From NCBI RefSeq assembly GCF_015831355.1, contig NZ_JADWYR010000002.1:496001-560000 (forward strand): a DNA stretch of 64,000 nt, given 5' to 3'. The notes beneath the pieces are model-generated. The model ran no database searches. It saw only the letters and a list, made by a program, of their open reading frames with translations, and was not told the origin of the DNA. Origin of the DNA: Panacibacter microcysteis. Its GTDB lineage: Bacteria; Bacteroidota; Bacteroidia; Chitinophagales; Chitinophagaceae. Below, in pieces: positions 62,629 through 64,000 of the stretch (the stretch's first letter is position 1; each line of letters opens with the position of its first letter). The translations under genes and the position numbers were made by a program.

Positions 62629-64000
62629 TTACGCAGTTACCAGCGTTGCGGCATCTTCTTTTTCTTTCAGGTCTTTGATAAGATCGAGCGCCTCGGCCAC
62701 CACATCGCACATAATGGTTACCAGCGAACCCGGTTTGGCATTGTTGTATGCATGCATAATGGCTTCTTTCTCATTGAGTATAATGGTAACGGGAATGTCT
62801 TTTGTTTTCTTCTCATTAATGCCTTCTACCAGCAGGTTTACAATCTCCTCAGCCGTGCGGCCACGCAGGTGTTTATCCTGCCGTATAATGATCTCATCAA
62901 AGCAACCGGCGGAAATGCGGCCAAGGTCTTTGATGTCTTCATCACGCCTGTCGCCCGTACCGCTGATGATGCCCACTTTTGGTGTGCCATCCATCTTGCT
63001 TACAAAGTCGCACAGCAGCTCAAGCCCTGCAGGGTTGTGCGCAAAATCTACCAGGAACCTGAATGTTTTGAATTCAAACATATTCAACCGCCCCGGTGTT
63101 TGTGAAGCAGAAGGTACAAATGTGGTAAGCGCCGTGCGAATGTCTTCGATAGAAATATCTTTGAAAAGATAGCTGGCCAGTATGGCGGGCAGCGTGTTCA
63201 TAATATTGTGTAATGCTTTGCCACCATAGGTTATCGGGATTTCTGATGCCTTGAGTACACGGATCTTCCAGGTGCCTTTCATGATGGTGACATAACCATG
63301 CTCGTATACTGCTGCATAGCCGCCGCCTGCCGTGTGCGATTTAATGCGCGGATTGTTTTCATCCATACTAAAAAATGCCACATTGCAATCGAGGTCTCTG
63401 CGCATGTTGTACACGAGGTCGTCATCTGCGTTTAAGATGGCATAACCATGCTTGTAGGTTGTTTCCGGTATCACTGCTTTTACACGGGCCATTTGCTCCA
63501 GTGTATCAATACCACCCAAGCCAAGATGGTCTGCGGTTACATTGGTAACGATGCTTACATTACAATGCTGGAAGGCAAGACCGCTTTTTAATAAGCCGCC
63601 CCTGGCACACTCAAGTACGGCAAAATCTACCGTGGGGTCTTTGAGTACAAACTGCGCGCTGAGCGGCCCGGTGCAATCGCCTTTCATCAACATCTGGTTT
63701 TGTATATACACACCATCGCTGGTGGTATAGCCAACTTTACGGCCTGCAGATTTGCAGATATGCGCAGTAAGCCTGGTGGTGGTGGTCTTGCCATTGGTGC
63801 CGGTAATGGCTATGATAGGAATGCGCCCTTCACTTCTGTCGGGGAACAGCATGTCAATCACGGGCTCTGCCACATTGCGCGGTAAGCCTTCACTTGGTTC
63901 TATGTGCATGCGGAAACCCGGTGCTGCATTTACTTCGAGTATGGCGCCGCCATTTTCGCTTACGGGTGTGCGCAGGTCTTTTGCCATAATATCAATGCCA
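62629..64000 (-). CDS. cphA: Cyanophycin synthetase-like protein, C-terminal part (cut by window edge)
   Basis: About 456 residues are visible; the frame stays open to the window edge (codons Gly-Ile-Asp-Ile precede the first internal Met), so the N-terminus lies outside. The visible part starts in the ATP-grasp end (GGAILEVNAAPGFRMHI, PSEGLPRNVAEPVIDMLFP) and goes on to the Mur-ligase-like domain with P-loop ITGTNGKTTTTRL, ECARGGLLKSGLAF, VTNVTADHLGLGG and DFAHNPAGLELL. CphA joins aspartate into a backbone and arginine onto the side chains using ATP. Bacteroidota members may polymerise other amino acids. The terminator overlaps a dispersed repeat. Confidence 0.93.
   Translation of the reverse strand, partial: GIDIMAKDLRTPVSENGGAILEVNAAPGFRMHIEPSEGLPRNVAEPVIDMLFPDRSEGRIPIIAITGTNGKTTTTRLTAHICKSAGRKVGYTTSDGVYIQNQMLMKGDCTGPLSAQFVLKDPTVDFAVLECARGGLLKSGLAFQHCNVSIVTNVTADHLGLGGIDTLEQMARVKAVIPETTYKHGYAILNADDDLVYNMRRDLDCNVAFFSMDENNPRIKSHTAGGGYAAVYEHGYVTIMKGTWKIRVLKASEIPITYGGKALHNIMNTLPAILASYLFKDISIEDIRTALTTFVPSASQTPGRLNMFEFKTFRFLVDFAHNPAGLELLCDFVSKMDGTPKVGIISGTGDRRDEDIKDLGRISAGCFDEIIIRQDKHLRGRTAEEIVNLLVEGINEKKTKDIPVTIILNEKEAIMHAYNNAKPGSLVTIMCDVVAEALDLIKDLKEKEDAATLVTA

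Overview
The window reads as chromosome of a Bacteroidota bacterium, most likely a Chitinophagaceae-type soil or sediment organism. This rests on the families present (DUF481 outer-membrane protein, CheB/CheR/PAS/histidine-kinase hybrid, RhaT plus fused RhaD/SDR, ALDH7 next to DUF1338, lipocalin-like lipoproteins), on TAnnTTTG-type promoter boxes where they can be found, and on mid-40s GC with short, repeat-filled intergenic gaps. No rRNA, tRNA, CRISPR array, transposase or integrase was seen.

Layout. 0-0.1 kb: 5' end of lpxB. 0.3-2.5 kb: S8 peptidase and DinB-like protein. 2.9-8.1 kb: a minus-strand group that together forms a plausible hydroxylysine/lysine degradation route (hydroxylysine kinase fused to a phospho-lyase, DUF1338/HglS-type dioxygenase, ALDH7 aminoadipate-semialdehyde dehydrogenase). 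8.5-10.4 kb: dnaK. 10.7-15.3 kb: a giant CheB-CheR-PAS-histidine kinase, its receiver-only partner and a divergent zinc-finger protein. 15.5-22.2 kb: Fpg/Nei-like protein without the usual catalytic proline, Tat-exported TIM-barrel protein, DUF481, LLM oxidoreductase, GH16 lipoprotein and small lipoproteins. 22.7-26.1 kb: transglutaminase/DUF2126 giant. 26.4-34.1 kb: methyltransferase, CrtO-like membrane protein, FAD oxidoreductase, VOC/AraC group and a zinc metallopeptidase. 34.3-36.1 kb: phosphatidate phosphatase and diacylglycerol-kinase-like protein, divergent. 36.2-39.7 kb: transglutaminase plus circularly permuted ATP-grasp/alpha-E protein, the usual partners of the DUF2126 giant. 40-46.9 kb: OsmC, metZ, murB, AAA+ ATPase, tyrS. 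47-55.1 kb: an L-rhamnose operon from transporter to lactate oxidation. 55.2-57.7 kb: VOC protein, lipoprotein, serine hydrolase. 57.8-62.4 kb: an AT-rich accessory island with three unrecognised proteins, duplicated DNA and hairpin/inverted-repeat boundaries. 62.6-64 kb: 3' two-thirds of a cyanophycin-synthetase-like gene.

Two features cut across the whole window. First, a dispersed intergenic repeat of about 70 bp is present at 27 loci (about one per 2.4 kb), never inside a gene I accept. It comes in two subtypes that differ by linked, dyad-preserving base changes, and its ends are oriented with respect to the nearest gene. Second, several pathways are unusually complete: rhamnose to pyruvate plus DHAP, and hydroxylysine to 2-aminoadipate and onward. 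The best candidate for an undescribed system is the overlapping two-gene AT-rich cassette at 59.6-62.2 kb (soluble protein plus three-helix membrane protein) bounded by a 14-bp imperfect inverted repeat. The repeat family is the most striking sequence-level signal.
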